64,000 nucleotides of DNA from an uncultured Clostridia bacterium (GCA_944382875.1 CALWNQ010000001.1:62001-126000), one strand, 5' to 3'. Positions 38,138 to 47,696 are shown, counted from the first letter of the stretch. Notes: generated by a model from the sequence alone, not told the origin. Numbers and translations are program-made.

Positions 38138-38415
38138 ATCAAACCCTCCGATTTGTATTATTTTCGATTTCTCATTTTTTCTTTCTTATCATACCTGCTT
38201 TTTCAAGTTTTGTAAAGAGTTTTGCGTTAAAACGGACAACCTGCTCCTCATTATGTGCAAAAAACAAACAGCTTTGGATGGTTTGTGAAGCATCCTGCAA
38301 AACCGGACAGAATTCTGTTAATTTTTTATGAAACGAAAAAAAAATCAAAAATCCTCTGGTAAAAAGGCAACAGATTTGCTATAATGAAAATAACAGCACA
38401 ACAGAGAATCTGCGC
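38138..38415. promoter_or_regulatory. AT-rich intergenic region with ppdK promoter
   Basis: No open frame is convincing in this gap. It holds the divergent upstream regions of the GlmU-like gene and ppdK. An exact extended -10 TGCTATAAT is at 38377-38385 with only a weak -35 (CTGGTA). A GAAACGAAAAAAAAATC run at 38330 may act as an UP element. Confidence 0.6.
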
Positions 38416-38514
38416 TTTCCGGCATCTTTTTATAAGATGTTTGATGTAAGCGTATTTTGTCCTGTTTACAGGGCAAAAATCTCCGCTGTGCGGGAATTGT
38501 AGGTGTGCCGGAAA
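38416..38514 (+). ncRNA. Structured 5' leader of ppdK (candidate cis-regulatory RNA)
   Basis: The helix TTTCCGGCA (38416-38424) with TGCCGGAAA (38506-38514) is perfect over 9 bp and closes a 99-nt loop. Inside it are three hairpins: CATCTT/AAGATG, TTTTGtCCTG/CAGGgCAAAA and TCCGC/GCGGGA. The resulting multi-branch junction lies between a promoter and the ppdK start and resembles a riboswitch. It matches no class I know by sequence: c-di-GMP-I shares only AGGGCAAA. Confidence 0.5.
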
Positions 38515-38580
38515 TCGAGATCCAACCAGTTTTCCGGATTTGATTTCCAGCTATCCATAAAAATATGGAGGTAGATTACA

Positions 38581-41214
38581 ATGCAGAAGAAGTATGTGTA
38601 CCTTTTCACCGAAGGTAACGGCAAAATGCGCGAACTGCTTGGCGGTAAAGGCGCAAACCTCGCTGAAATGACCAATCTTGGTCTCCCTGTTCCGCAGGGC
38701 TTCACCATTTCCACCGAAGCCTGCACCCAGTACTATGAGGACGGCCGCAAAATTAACGACGAAATCCAGGCTGAAATCATGGAATACGTTGGCAAAATGG
38801 AAGAAATCACCGGCAAAAAGTTCGGCGACCATGAGAACCCCCTGCTGGTTTCGGTTCGTTCTGGCGCCCGCGCTTCCATGCCCGGTATGATGGACACCAT
38901 CCTGAACCTCGGTCTGAACGAGGAAGTAGTTGAAGTCATGGCTGCCAAATCCGGCAACCCCCGTTGGGCTTGGGACTGCTACAGAAGATTTATCCAGATG
39001 TACTCCGACGTCGTTATGGAAGTCGGCAAAAAATATTTCGAGCAGCTCATCGACAAGATGAAAGAGGAAAAAGGCGTTACGCAGGACGTTGAACTGACCG
39101 CTGAGGATCTCAAAGAGCTGGCCAACCAGTTCAAAGCCGAATACAAGGAAAAAATCGGCGAAGATTTCCCCACCGACCCCAAAGAGCAGCTCATGGGCGC
39201 AATCAAAGCCGTATTCCGTTCTTGGGACAACCCCCGCGCAAACGTTTACCGTCGTGACAATGATATTCCTTATTCTTGGGGTACCGCTGTTAACGTTCAG
39301 ATGATGGCGTTCGGCAATATGGGCGACACCTCCGGCACCGGCGTTGCGTTTACCCGTAACCCCGCTACCGGGGAAAAGAAACTGTTCGGTGAGTTCCTGA
39401 TGAACGCACAGGGCGAAGACGTTGTTGCCGGCGTTCGTACTCCTCAGCCTATCGCGCAGCTGGCTGAAGTTATGCCCGAAGTTTACGATCAGTTTGTAAA
39501 AATCTGCAATATCCTCGAAACCCATTACCGCGATATGCAGGACATGGAATTCACCATCGAGGATCGCAAACTCTACATGCTGCAGACTCGTAACGGCAAA
39601 CGTACCGCTGCCGCTGCTCTGAAGATCGCCTGCGACCTGGTTGACGAAGGCATGATCTCCGATAAAGAAGCTGTTGCTATGATCGATCCCAGAACCTTGG
39701 ACGCTCTGCTGCATCCTCAGTTCGACGCTGCTGCTCTGAAGAAAGCCGCTCCCGTTGCCAAAGCACTGGCTGCTTCTCCCGGAGCTGCCTGTGGCCGTAT
39801 TGTCTTCACTGCTGAAGATGCCAAAGAGTGGGCTGCCAAAGGTGAGAAGGTTGTTCTGGTTCGTCTGGAAACCTCTCCTGAAGACATCGAAGGCATGAAA
39901 GCTTCTCAGGGCATCCTGACCGTCCGTGGCGGTATGACCTCTCATGCTGCTGTTGTTGCTCGTGGTATGGGTACCTGCTGCGTATCTGGCTGCTCTGCAA
40001 TCAACATGGACGAAGAAAACAAGAAATTTGAATTGGCTGGCAAAACCTATCATGAAGGCGATTATATCTCCATCGATGGTTCTACCGGTAACATCTATGA
40101 CGGCATTATCCCCACCGTGGACGCTTCCATCGGCGGTGAGTTTGGCCGTGTTATGGATTGGGCTGACAAATACCGTCAGATGCAGGTTCGCACCAACGCT
40201 GACACCCCCACCGATGCGAAGAAAGCTCGCAGCCTGGGCGCAGAAGGCATTGGTCTGTGCCGTACCGAGCACATGTTCTTCGACGAGGATCGTATCCCCG
40301 CTATCCGCGAGATGATCTGCTCCGATACCGTAGAACAGCGGAAAGCTGCTCTGGCGAAACTCGAACCCATGCAGCAGGGCGACTTTGAAAAACTGTATGA
40401 AGCTCTGGAAGGCTGCCCGGTAACCATCCGGTTCCTGGATCCGCCTCTGCATGAATTCGTTCCCACCGAGGAAAAAGATATTGAAGCTCTGGCTAAAACC
40501 ATGGGCAAATCTGTTGCAGACATTAAAGCGATTATCGCTGGCCTGCACGAGTTTAACCCCATGATGGGCCATCGTGGCTGTCGTCTGGCTGTCACCTACC
40601 CTGAAATCGCTGAGATGCAGACCGAAGCTGTCATCAAAGCTGCTCTGAATGTCAAAGCGAAACATCCGGATTGGGATATCGTTCCCGAAATCATGATTCC
40701 GCTGGTCGGTGAAGTCAAAGAGCTCGCTTATGTTAAGAGCATCGTAACCTCCACTGCTGACGCTCTGATTAAAGAAGCTGGCTCCGACATGCACTACAAA
40801 GTCGGCACCATGATCGAAATCCCGAGAGCTGCTCTGACTGCGGATGAAATCGCGAAAGAAGCTGAGTTCTTCTCCTTCGGCACCAACGACCTGACCCAGA
40901 TGACTTTTGGCTTCAGCCGTGATGATGCTGGTAAGTTCCTGAATGCTTACTACGACAAGAAGATTTACGAGAACGATCCTTTCGCAAAACTCGACCAGAA
41001 AGGTGTTGGCAAACTGGTTAAGATGGCTGCTGATCTGGGCCGCCAGACCCGTCCCGACATTAAGCTTGGTATCTGCGGCGAACACGGCGGTGACCCGTCC
41101 TCTGTTGAATTCTGCCACAATGCTGGTTTGACCTATGTATCCTGCTCGCCTTTCCGTGTTCCGATTGCCCGTCTGGCTGCTGCACAGGCTGCTATCAAGA
41201 ACCCCAGAGCGTAA
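38581..41214 (+). CDS. ppdK: Pyruvate, phosphate dikinase
   Basis: PPDK (877 aa) interconverts pyruvate, ATP and phosphate with PEP, AMP and PPi. In Clostridia it commonly serves as a PPi-linked glycolytic enzyme. Domains in order: N-terminal ATP-grasp (GGKGANLAEM, SVRSGARASMPGMMDTILNL), the swivelling phosphohistidine domain with GGMTSHAAVVARGMGTCC and His455 (equal to the clostridial enzyme numbering), and the C-terminal PEP-binding barrel (EGIGLCRTEHMF, SFGTNDLTQMTFGFSRDD, GICGEHGGDP). The length is normal. Codons favour GCT, CGT and GGT more than neighbours, as in highly expressed genes. AAAATATGGAGGT precedes the ATG. Confidence 0.97.
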   Translation: MQKKYVYLFTEGNGKMRELLGGKGANLAEMTNLGLPVPQGFTISTEACTQYYEDGRKINDEIQAEIMEYVGKMEEITGKKFGDHENPLLVSVRSGARASMPGMMDTILNLGLNEEVVEVMAAKSGNPRWAWDCYRRFIQMYSDVVMEVGKKYFEQLIDKMKEEKGVTQDVELTAEDLKELANQFKAEYKEKIGEDFPTDPKEQLMGAIKAVFRSWDNPRANVYRRDNDIPYSWGTAVNVQMMAFGNMGDTSGTGVAFTRNPATGEKKLFGEFLMNAQGEDVVAGVRTPQPIAQLAEVMPEVYDQFVKICNILETHYRDMQDMEFTIEDRKLYMLQTRNGKRTAAAALKIACDLVDEGMISDKEAVAMIDPRTLDALLHPQFDAAALKKAAPVAKALAASPGAACGRIVFTAEDAKEWAAKGEKVVLVRLETSPEDIEGMKASQGILTVRGGMTSHAAVVARGMGTCCVSGCSAINMDEENKKFELAGKTYHEGDYISIDGSTGNIYDGIIPTVDASIGGEFGRVMDWADKYRQMQVRTNADTPTDAKKARSLGAEGIGLCRTEHMFFDEDRIPAIREMICSDTVEQRKAALAKLEPMQQGDFEKLYEALEGCPVTIRFLDPPLHEFVPTEEKDIEALAKTMGKSVADIKAIIAGLHEFNPMMGHRGCRLAVTYPEIAEMQTEAVIKAALNVKAKHPDWDIVPEIMIPLVGEVKELAYVKSIVTSTADALIKEAGSDMHYKVGTMIEIPRAALTADEIAKEAEFFSFGTNDLTQMTFGFSRDDAGKFLNAYYDKKIYENDPFAKLDQKGVGKLVKMAADLGRQTRPDIKLGICGEHGGDPSSVEFCHNAGLTYVSCSPFRVPIARLAAAQAAIKNPRA

Positions 41215-41265
41215 GGATTCTTCAATCGCTGTTCCACCTACTGTAATATTGCTCATACAATAAGA

Positions 41266-41316
41266 AAAGACAGGTTTTCTTTTCTGCGTAAAGCGGGAAG
41301 AAAGCCTGTCTTTTTG
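41266..41316 (+). terminator. Terminator after ppdK
   Basis: AAAGACAGGttTTCTT pairs with AGAAagCCTGTCTTT; a T run follows. The loop is long, but the stem is well matched. Confidence 0.75.
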
Positions 41317-41675
41317 ATTTTCCCCAAAACTGCGATTTACCTAATCTTTGCAGAAATTGAACCAAAAATGAATGAGAATTCCGGTTTTAACACCAAAATC
41401 CATATTCCGGTAAAATTTCCACAGAGCGTTTGATTTCTGTGTTTATTTTCTGTAAAGATTTGGATTAATAAAACAGAGAACCACCTAACCCTATTTTTCA
41501 TATAAAACAGATTCCATTTTAGTATCTTCAGATATTTGGAAAAGATGTCAATTTATAAAAGATGTGTATTTATTTAGAAAAAAAAGAGTTATCTGGATTT
41601 TACAGTGTTGTGATTTTATACAATAGGAAAGATATGTTATAGTGAATACAGACGATAAAAGAAGGAGAATGTAAC
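41317..41675. promoter_or_regulatory. AT-rich intergenic region with GDPD operon promoter
   Basis: No open frame is supported. TTTATA (41615-41620) and TATAGT (41638-41643) have a 17-bp spacer before the operon start. The rest is A/T-rich with no obvious repeat or RNA fold. Confidence 0.55.
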
Positions 41676-42371
41676 ATGAGTTGCAAATGGATTACCGCAC
41701 ATTCCGGCTGTGAGAATACGCAGGATAATTCCGAAGAAAACATTCGCGCAGCAGTTGCAAGCGGCGCTGATGTGCTGGAAATCGACATCCGGCGAATCAA
41801 TGGAACACTGCTTTTAACCCACAATCTTCCCGAAATTGGAGAGAGCTGTGTTGCTTTGGAGGAATGTTTCCGGCTAACTGCAAAGCTGTCGGACACAATC
41901 CGAATCAACTGCGATCTGAAAGAAGAAGGGCTGGAACAGGATGTACTGACTTTGGCCGAGAAAAACGGTCTGAAAGGTCGAATCATCTTAACCGGAACGG
42001 TTTGCCCGGAGATTCTTCGGGAACTTCCCGAATGGGCGATGGTTTCCATGAATGTAGAAAACCTGTTGCCCGGCCTCTATGAAGCACTAGCTTCCCGCTC
42101 CGAAGAACGGCTCACAGAGGAAGAAGAAAACCGCTTGCTGCAAGAAGCAAAACATCGTGGCATTACCTCACTGAACATGCACTATCCTCTCTTCCATGAA
42201 GGACTCTGCAAAAAAATGGCAGACGCGGGGATTTCCTTCTCCCTCTGGACTGCAAATGACGCAGAAACCCTCCGCCGCTTGTTGGCATTTGATCTGGAAA
42301 ATATTACCACCCGTCTGCCGGTACTGGCCTGCCGGATGCGCAAAGAAATGGAAAGGAGTCCCGCATTATGA
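41676..42371 (+). CDS. Glycerophosphodiester phosphodiesterase family protein (first)
   Basis: This 231-aa GDPD enzyme is predicted to hydrolyse glycerophosphodiesters to glycerol-3-phosphate and an alcohol. The fold start WITAHSGCENTQDNSEENIRAA has the His and Asn-Glu region. EIDIRRINGTLLLTHN holds the ExD metal pair and His. TSLNMHYPLFHEGLCKKM and ISFSLWTAND are the C-terminal barrel strands. The opening HSGCENT differs from the standard HRGxxENT. It lacks a signal peptide and so acts on imported substrate. It overlaps the permease gene by 4 bp. Confidence 0.88.
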   Translation: MSCKWITAHSGCENTQDNSEENIRAAVASGADVLEIDIRRINGTLLLTHNLPEIGESCVALEECFRLTAKLSDTIRINCDLKEEGLEQDVLTLAEKNGLKGRIILTGTVCPEILRELPEWAMVSMNVENLLPGLYEALASRSEERLTEEEENRLLQEAKHRGITSLNMHYPLFHEGLCKKMADAGISFSLWTANDAETLRRLLAFDLENITTRLPVLACRMRKEMERSPAL

Positions 42372-43207
42372 AAATCCCCACTCCCCGCAGCCTTTACTAC
42401 GGCCTGGGAAAAGCAAACTTTATCCAGTATATCCTTTTTGCGGTTTTTCTGATCTTTTTTTACCTGCCGCTTGCCAACCTGATGATGCTCGCTTTCGGAA
42501 ACAAGTACGAAATGCCGGCCATCATTCCGCAGGAATTCGGTTTTAAATGGTGGCAGTTCGTATTCCAGCAGAACAGCCTTCTCTCCGCAATCGTCACATC
42601 GTTTGTACTGGCAATCATCGTCACCATTGTATCGCTGCTGATCTGTGTACCGGCAGCCTACGCACTGGCCCGGTACGATTTTCCCGGCAAGAGCATTTTC
42701 CAGTTTTCCTTCCTGTTCAGCAACGCTTTCCCCAAAATGGGCTTATACATTGCCATCGCGATTGTCTACTACAAACTCAATCTGATGGGAACCTGGCTGG
42801 GCGTTATCTTGCTCCATGTGATCAACACCATGATGTTTATGACCTGGATTCCGATGGGAGCTTTCCGCAGCGTCCACCGACAGCAGGAAGAATCCGCCCG
42901 CGACGTTGGTGCCGGTCCCTTCCGCACTTTTATGAAGATTACCTTTCCGCTGGCACTTCCCGGCATTACCGTTGCCTCGATCTTTACCTTCCTCGCTTCG
43001 ATCGAAGAGGCACAGGGCACCCTGATGGTCGGTTTCCCGGACATCAAGACCGTCCCGGTTGAGCTTTACGGCATCATCATGCAGTATCCCACAACAGCCG
43101 GCCCGGTACTCTCTTTCATCCTGCTGATTCCGGCTCTGCTCATCCTGATTCTGGGCCGCAAATACATCAGTGTAGACTCCATTTCCAAGGGCTACAACGT
43201 ACACTAA
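42368..43207 (+). CDS. ABC importer permease subunit (first)
   Basis: This 279-aa inner membrane protein has six predicted helices (FIQYILFAVFLIFFYLPLAN and IVTIVSLLICVPAAYALARY are clear) and the permease EAA loop RQQEESARDVGAGPFRTFMKITFPLALPG near residue 175. It belongs to the spermidine/Fe3+/2-aminoethylphosphonate class of permeases (PotB/C, PhnV-like). It pairs with the permease at 45395 to form the heterodimeric channel. It is cotranslated with the preceding GDPD gene. Confidence 0.9.
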   Translation: MKIPTPRSLYYGLGKANFIQYILFAVFLIFFYLPLANLMMLAFGNKYEMPAIIPQEFGFKWWQFVFQQNSLLSAIVTSFVLAIIVTIVSLLICVPAAYALARYDFPGKSIFQFSFLFSNAFPKMGLYIAIAIVYYKLNLMGTWLGVILLHVINTMMFMTWIPMGAFRSVHRQQEESARDVGAGPFRTFMKITFPLALPGITVASIFTFLASIEEAQGTLMVGFPDIKTVPVELYGIIMQYPTTAGPVLSFILLIPALLILILGRKYISVDSISKGYNVH

Positions 43208-43220
43208 AGGAGAATCTAAA

Positions 43221-44228
43221 ATGACAGAACAAACTGCTCAGAACGCCAATGTCAAGCTGCGCATTTCCAATATGACCAAACGGTACAGCAACGGTGACGG
43301 CGTTTCGGACATTGACCTCGACGTCCGAGAAGGAGAGATTGTCACCCTGCTCGGCCCCTCCGGCTGCGGCAAATCCACCATCCTCCGCACAATCGGTGGT
43401 TTTATCGGGGTAGATAAAGGCGAAATCCTCATCGACGGAAAACCGGTGCAGAATCTGCCGCCCGAAAAACGCCCCACCGCCATGGTATTCCAAAGCTACA
43501 ACCTTTGGCCGCATATGACGATTTTTGACAATCTCGCCTTCGGGCTCCAAATCAAAAAAGTCCCGAAAAAGGAGATTGCTGCCCGGATTGACAAAATGCT
43601 CCATCTCGTCCACATGGAAGGCCACGAGAAAAAATACCCCACCCAGCTTTCCGGCGGTCAACAGCAGCGAATTGCGATTGCCAGAGCGCTGCTGCTGGAG
43701 CCTTCCGTCCTGCTCCTGGATGAACCTTTCTCGGCACTGGACGCCAAAATCCGCGCCCAGATGCGGGAAGAACTTAAACGGATCCAGCAGGCACTGAAAA
43801 TCACCGTCGTGTTCGTCACCCACGACCAGGAAGAAGCGATGGCGCTTTCCGACCGGATTGTGGTCATGAACAAAGGCGTTATTGAGCAGATTGGCGGCCC
43901 GACCGAAATCTACGACTGCCCCAAAACCCGCTATGTGGCTTCTTTTATCGGGGAAATGAACTTCCTCCCCGGTGCAAACGGGACCGAAATTGCCGTTCGG
44001 CCGGAGGATGTCTGGCTCGACGACGCAATGGAGCCGGAAATGAGCGCTGTCATCCGCACCATCATGCCGCTCGGCCACTACACCAAAGTGGGACTGGAAA
44101 TGGGAGAACATTTTCTCCGCGCCTATGTTCCCAAAACAGATGCCGCCGGACTTCGGGTCAACGACAGCGTTGCCCTGACTTTCCATAAAAAATACGTGTA
44201 CAATCAAAATGGAGGTTTACAACAATGA
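43221..44228 (+). CDS. ABC importer ATP-binding subunit
   Basis: This 335-aa ATPase powers the importer. Walker A LLGPSGCGKSTILR, Q-loop FQSYNLWPHM, signature LSGGQQQRIAIARAL, Walker B VLLLDEPFSALD and H-loop VFVTHDQEEAM are all intact, followed by a C-terminal TOBE-like domain (VRPEDVWLDD, LGHYTKVGLEMGEH). This is the PotA/UgpC/FbpC class. The stop overlaps the start of the binding-protein gene (ATGA). Confidence 0.95.
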   Translation: MTEQTAQNANVKLRISNMTKRYSNGDGVSDIDLDVREGEIVTLLGPSGCGKSTILRTIGGFIGVDKGEILIDGKPVQNLPPEKRPTAMVFQSYNLWPHMTIFDNLAFGLQIKKVPKKEIAARIDKMLHLVHMEGHEKKYPTQLSGGQQQRIAIARALLLEPSVLLLDEPFSALDAKIRAQMREELKRIQQALKITVVFVTHDQEEAMALSDRIVVMNKGVIEQIGGPTEIYDCPKTRYVASFIGEMNFLPGANGTEIAVRPEDVWLDDAMEPEMSAVIRTIMPLGHYTKVGLEMGEHFLRAYVPKTDAAGLRVNDSVALTFHKKYVYNQNGGLQQ

Positions 44229-45373
44229 AAATCACTGCTAAAATGGTATTAGGCGTACTCGCAGGCGCAATGGTGCTGACTACTCTGACAAGCTGCACTT
44301 CCACCGCCACCGCCAACGATGGAAAACATTTTACCATCTGGGCCAGCGGCTCGGACAATGTGAAAGTTCAGTTTGAGCAACAGGTTTCCCAATTTAACGA
44401 AAGCCAGGATGAATATGTGGCTGAGCTGCAGTTCATCACCTCCGGCACCGGTGCCGAAAGCCTCTCTTCCCGTCTCATCGCAGCTTATAAGAGCGGCCAG
44501 ACCAACACCGACTACGATCTGATCGAAGCGAGCGATTCCGAGATGGTCAACTACCTGAACCAGTGCGGAGAGGATTTCTTTGTCGATGTGGACACTGCTT
44601 CGATGGAAAACTATGAAAACTTAAACTATCAGCCGTCAGTCGGTCAGGGCATGTTCATCCCCTACCGCGGCACCACTGTCCTGCTTGCCTACAACAGCGA
44701 AACCGTTCCCAATCCCCCCACAACCACCGAGGAGCTTTACCAGTGGATCAAAGATAATCCCGGCCGCTTTGCCTACAACACCCCCAGTTCCGGCGGTGCA
44801 GGCAGCTCCTTTGTGCAAACCTCCATTTACAATTTCCTGCCGGAGGAAGCACTGAGCTCGGCCGACGAGAAATGGTCTGAAGAATGGGATCAGGGCTTTG
44901 ACCTTCTCGAGAGCCTGCATCCGTATATGTACCAGTCTGCCGGAAAAGTGGTGTATCCTAACAAAAATCAGGGCACCCTGGACCTCCTTGCCAACTTTGA
45001 AATCGACATGTGCCCCGCCTGGGCCGACATGGTGATCTCCCAGAAGATGCAGGGAACCATGCCCGAAAGCATTCAGCTGGTTCAGCTGGATCCGGCCTTC
45101 ACCGGCAACCTGGTTGGCTTTGCTGCTCCTTCGATCGGCTCCAATTCCGAAGGCGCACAAGCGTTCATGGACTACATGCTCTCTCCCGAAGCGCAGAACA
45201 TCGCTCTGGAATCCATGGCAGCGCTCCCGGTCATCGATTTCTCGCTGCTTGACGCGGAACTTGTCAAGAACATCGAATCCCTGAATATCAGCGAATTCCG
45301 CAGCTCCAGCATCGGAGATCTCGGCACCGAAATCAATGAACGCTGGGACCGTGAAATCGCAACACTGGGTTAA
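44225..45373 (+). CDS. ABC importer substrate-binding lipoprotein
   Basis: This 382-aa extracellular solute-binding protein is anchored by a lipobox (LTSC, Cys24, after KMVLGVLAGAMVLTTL). The mature protein is a two-lobed family 1/6-type binding protein (HFTIWASGSDNVKVQFEQQV, ending in DAELVKNIESLN, INERWDREIATLG). The permease/ATPase class and the two GDPD genes suggest it binds glycerophosphodiesters, but polyamine- or phosphonate-binding homologues look similar. The start has GGAGG immediately upstream. Confidence 0.9.
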   Translation: MKITAKMVLGVLAGAMVLTTLTSCTSTATANDGKHFTIWASGSDNVKVQFEQQVSQFNESQDEYVAELQFITSGTGAESLSSRLIAAYKSGQTNTDYDLIEASDSEMVNYLNQCGEDFFVDVDTASMENYENLNYQPSVGQGMFIPYRGTTVLLAYNSETVPNPPTTTEELYQWIKDNPGRFAYNTPSSGGAGSSFVQTSIYNFLPEEALSSADEKWSEEWDQGFDLLESLHPYMYQSAGKVVYPNKNQGTLDLLANFEIDMCPAWADMVISQKMQGTMPESIQLVQLDPAFTGNLVGFAAPSIGSNSEGAQAFMDYMLSPEAQNIALESMAALPVIDFSLLDAELVKNIESLNISEFRSSSIGDLGTEINERWDREIATLG

Positions 45374-45394
45374 TCTTCGGGAAGGAATGGAATT

Positions 45395-46240
45395 ATGGAT
45401 CAGGAACGCAAAAACAAGATCCTGCCGTATCTGATGCTGATGCCGGCGATGGCAATTATGGCAATCGTGGTCATCTACCCGATCTTTTCCTGTATTGCCA
45501 CCAGCTTTACGCAGGAGGAAGCTGGCGGGTTCGGCTTGGAAAACTACCTATACTTCCTGGCGGATCCGATGCAGCTGACCAATATCGGCTACACGTTGGC
45601 GATTGTACTGGTCACAGTTGTACTTGCTGTTGGAATTGCCTATCTGCTCTCGATCTACCTCCGGTTTTCCAATTCGCGGGTCAGCCGCTGGATTGGAAAG
45701 CTTTACCTGCTGCCTCGGTTCATTCCCGGGCTGGTGGCTGTTAACGGTATGATTACCATCATCAGCAACTCTGGTCTGTTGAACCGTCTGTCCCGCCTGT
45801 TCGGTGCGGACTGGCAGCTGGGGCTCATCTATGACGCAAAGGGAATCATCCTGATGAACCTGTGGTTCAATATCCCGTTTGCCACCATGCTGATGGGTGC
45901 CGCCATGTCGGCTATTAACAATTCGGAAATCGAAGCCGCTAAGGATGTAGGCGCCGGAAAACTCCGGATCTTTTGGAAGATCATCCTGCCGCTCACCTAT
46001 CGTGATATCTTCATCAGCGCCACTTTCGTCTTTATGAGCAACATCAGCTCCTTCACCACTCCGTACTTGATGGGCGGCAACTATCCCACCATGATGGGCG
46101 TCACAATGTATAACCTCTACGGAAACCAGCATTTCGGCCGTTCGGCTGCGCTGTCGGTCATCATGTTCATTTTGTCAGCGCTTTCGGCTGTTATGTACAT
46201 CTATGTCAACATGAGGAAAGATCAATGGGAAAAGAACTGA
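45395..46240 (+). CDS. ABC importer permease subunit (second)
   Basis: This 281-aa permease has six predicted helices and an EAA loop EIEAAKDVGAGKLRIFWKI near residue 190, with LNRLSRLFGADWQLGLIYD before it. It resembles PotB/UgpA/PhnU-type subunits and pairs with the permease at 42368. Its end overlaps the next GDPD gene by 16 bp, which ties the diesterase to the transporter translationally. Confidence 0.9.
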   Translation: MDQERKNKILPYLMLMPAMAIMAIVVIYPIFSCIATSFTQEEAGGFGLENYLYFLADPMQLTNIGYTLAIVLVTVVLAVGIAYLLSIYLRFSNSRVSRWIGKLYLLPRFIPGLVAVNGMITIISNSGLLNRLSRLFGADWQLGLIYDAKGIILMNLWFNIPFATMLMGAAMSAINNSEIEAAKDVGAGKLRIFWKIILPLTYRDIFISATFVFMSNISSFTTPYLMGGNYPTMMGVTMYNLYGNQHFGRSAALSVIMFILSALSAVMYIYVNMRKDQWEKN

Positions 46241-47172
46241 ATCCTTGTCCGGTGGCGCACCGCGGTAAACATGACTTCGCACCGGAAAACACCATGGCAG
46301 CTTTTCGGGCTGCCGCTGCCGCGGGATGCTGCGTGGAAACCGATATCCGGATGACACTAGATGGCGAAATTATGATCTTCCACGATGAAAATCTGCTGCG
46401 GCTCTGCCGGGGAATGGAAAATATCCCTGCTTCTCCGATTGAAGCGCTTACAAGAGAGGAGCTTTCCCGGATCCGCCTGCCTTATGGCGGGCACATCACC
46501 GGAAATTTCTTCCCGAAAAACGGCTACGAACAGGAAGAATGGTTCCTCTACCCCTGGCCGCTGGATGAGGAAGAAAAAATTCTTGAACGAGCACGGCAAT
46601 ATCAGTCTCTGAGCCCGCAAGAACGGATCCACCGCCTGCTCGCAGATTATCAGGAAGCATACCGCACTGCCTGTGAACAGGATCCCCGCTCGGAGCCAAT
46701 CCCAACGCTGGAGGAATTCCTCGGCTGGGTGGCGGGACAGCCGGACAGCTTTTTCGCTGAAATTGAGTACAAAGGCTTAGGGCTCACTCGCAAGGTCTTT
46801 GATCTCATCGAAAAAACTGGCACAGCAGATCGATGTATTCTCATGTCCGGAAATCTCGAACATGTGGCAGAGATGCAGCAGCTTGCCGCCAAAGAGGGCA
46901 AACCGAAAGGGCTGCGGTTCGGTGTGAATATCCGCTGGTGCGACGAGGAACATCTCTCCAAGCTGAAAGGCTATGACATCTGGGAGTTGGGGCTCAATGC
47001 CGAAGCTTTTTCCGCGGAAGATGTAAAACGCCTGGCCGATCGGGGAATCGCAGTCTTTGCAAACCTAGGTGATACACCAAAATGGTGGAAGACATTGAAC
47101 GAAACCGAAGCGGCTGCCTTCAAAACCAACGCACCGGCACAGTATCTTGCCTGGAAACAAACACAAGAATAA
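46225..47172 (+). CDS. Glycerophosphodiester phosphodiesterase family protein (second)
   Basis: This 315-aa GDPD has the canonical start VAHRGKHDFAPENTMAAF, the metal pair ETDIRMTLDGEIMIFHDENL and the later AEIEYKG. An insertion of about 90 residues (GYEQEEWFLYPWPLDEEEKI, QSLSPQERIHRLL) lies between the N-terminal catalytic part and the rest, longer than in GlpQ/UgpQ. No signal peptide, so it is cytoplasmic. It is coupled to the second permease gene and followed by a terminator. Confidence 0.9.
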   Translation: MGKELNPCPVAHRGKHDFAPENTMAAFRAAAAAGCCVETDIRMTLDGEIMIFHDENLLRLCRGMENIPASPIEALTREELSRIRLPYGGHITGNFFPKNGYEQEEWFLYPWPLDEEEKILERARQYQSLSPQERIHRLLADYQEAYRTACEQDPRSEPIPTLEEFLGWVAGQPDSFFAEIEYKGLGLTRKVFDLIEKTGTADRCILMSGNLEHVAEMQQLAAKEGKPKGLRFGVNIRWCDEEHLSKLKGYDIWELGLNAEAFSAEDVKRLADRGIAVFANLGDTPKWWKTLNETEAAAFKTNAPAQYLAWKQTQE

Positions 47173-47202
47173 AAAAGCGGCTCCGACCGGAGCCGTTTTT
47201 GC
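47172..47202 (+). terminator. Terminator after the second GDPD gene
   Basis: AAAAAgCGGCTCC pairs with GGAGCCGtTTTT with loop GACC. It may attenuate rather than end transcription, since the next two genes continue in the same direction. Confidence 0.8.
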
Positions 47203-47225
47203 CATACATAAGGAGGAATTACAAT

Positions 47226-47696
47226 ATGTCAATCCTGTTAGACCAGGAGCTGTTACTGCGCCCGCAGGATACAGCAACCACAATCTGGCTGCCGTTTCAA
47301 CTGGAACAGGCGGCGGAACAGTTGGAAATCCACTTTACCTACAGCCCGAAAACGGTGGAAGACCGCGACCTCGCCCGTCATTTACTTATCGAAGGCGCTA
47401 AAAAATATGGAGTACCGGAAGTAGCCGACGGAAAAGATGATGTTTTGGAAGAATTTCTCCCCATCACAAATCTGGTTACCATCGGTCTGCGCAGCCCGGA
47501 TGGTTTTGCCGGATGCGCCCATCGGCCTGCGCCTGACCAGCTCCACCGTATAACCGAAGATTCCGCCTCGCCAGGCTTTTTGCCCTGCCCGCTCAAAGCC
47601 GGAGAATGGCGGATCGCAGTACAAGTTCATTCTGTTTTTACCCCGGAATGTCATTGTCAGATCCGGGTTGAAACCAAGGAAAGGGGGATTGCCTGA
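47226..47696 (+). CDS. Small beta-rich protein coupled to the PHP gene
   Basis: This 156-aa protein is not recognised. It has an N-terminal beta stretch (TTIWLPFQLEQAAEQLEIHF, TYSPKTVEDRDLARHLL) and later NLVTIGLRSPDGFAG and CPLKAGEWRIAVQVHSV. Its stop shares bases with the PHP start (TGATG). The pattern resembles the beta-sandwich domain often fused in front of CehA/McbA-type PHP phosphoesterases, so this may be a split partner. The start at 47226 has AAGGAGG; the longer frame is rejected. Confidence 0.8.
   Translation: MSILLDQELLLRPQDTATTIWLPFQLEQAAEQLEIHFTYSPKTVEDRDLARHLLIEGAKKYGVPEVADGKDDVLEEFLPITNLVTIGLRSPDGFAGCAHRPAPDQLHRITEDSASPGFLPCPLKAGEWRIAVQVHSVFTPECHCQIRVETKERGIA

Noticed and set aside
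38416-38514. c-di-GMP-I riboswitch assignment for the ppdK leader
   Set aside because: Only AGGGCAAA resembles the class. The rest of the conserved core is missing.
38551-41256. A 901-codon open frame on the minus strand opposite ppdK
   Set aside because: It is the exact shadow of ppdK, lacks a ribosome binding site and has low-complexity Ser/Asn/Phe composition produced by the opposing codon bias.
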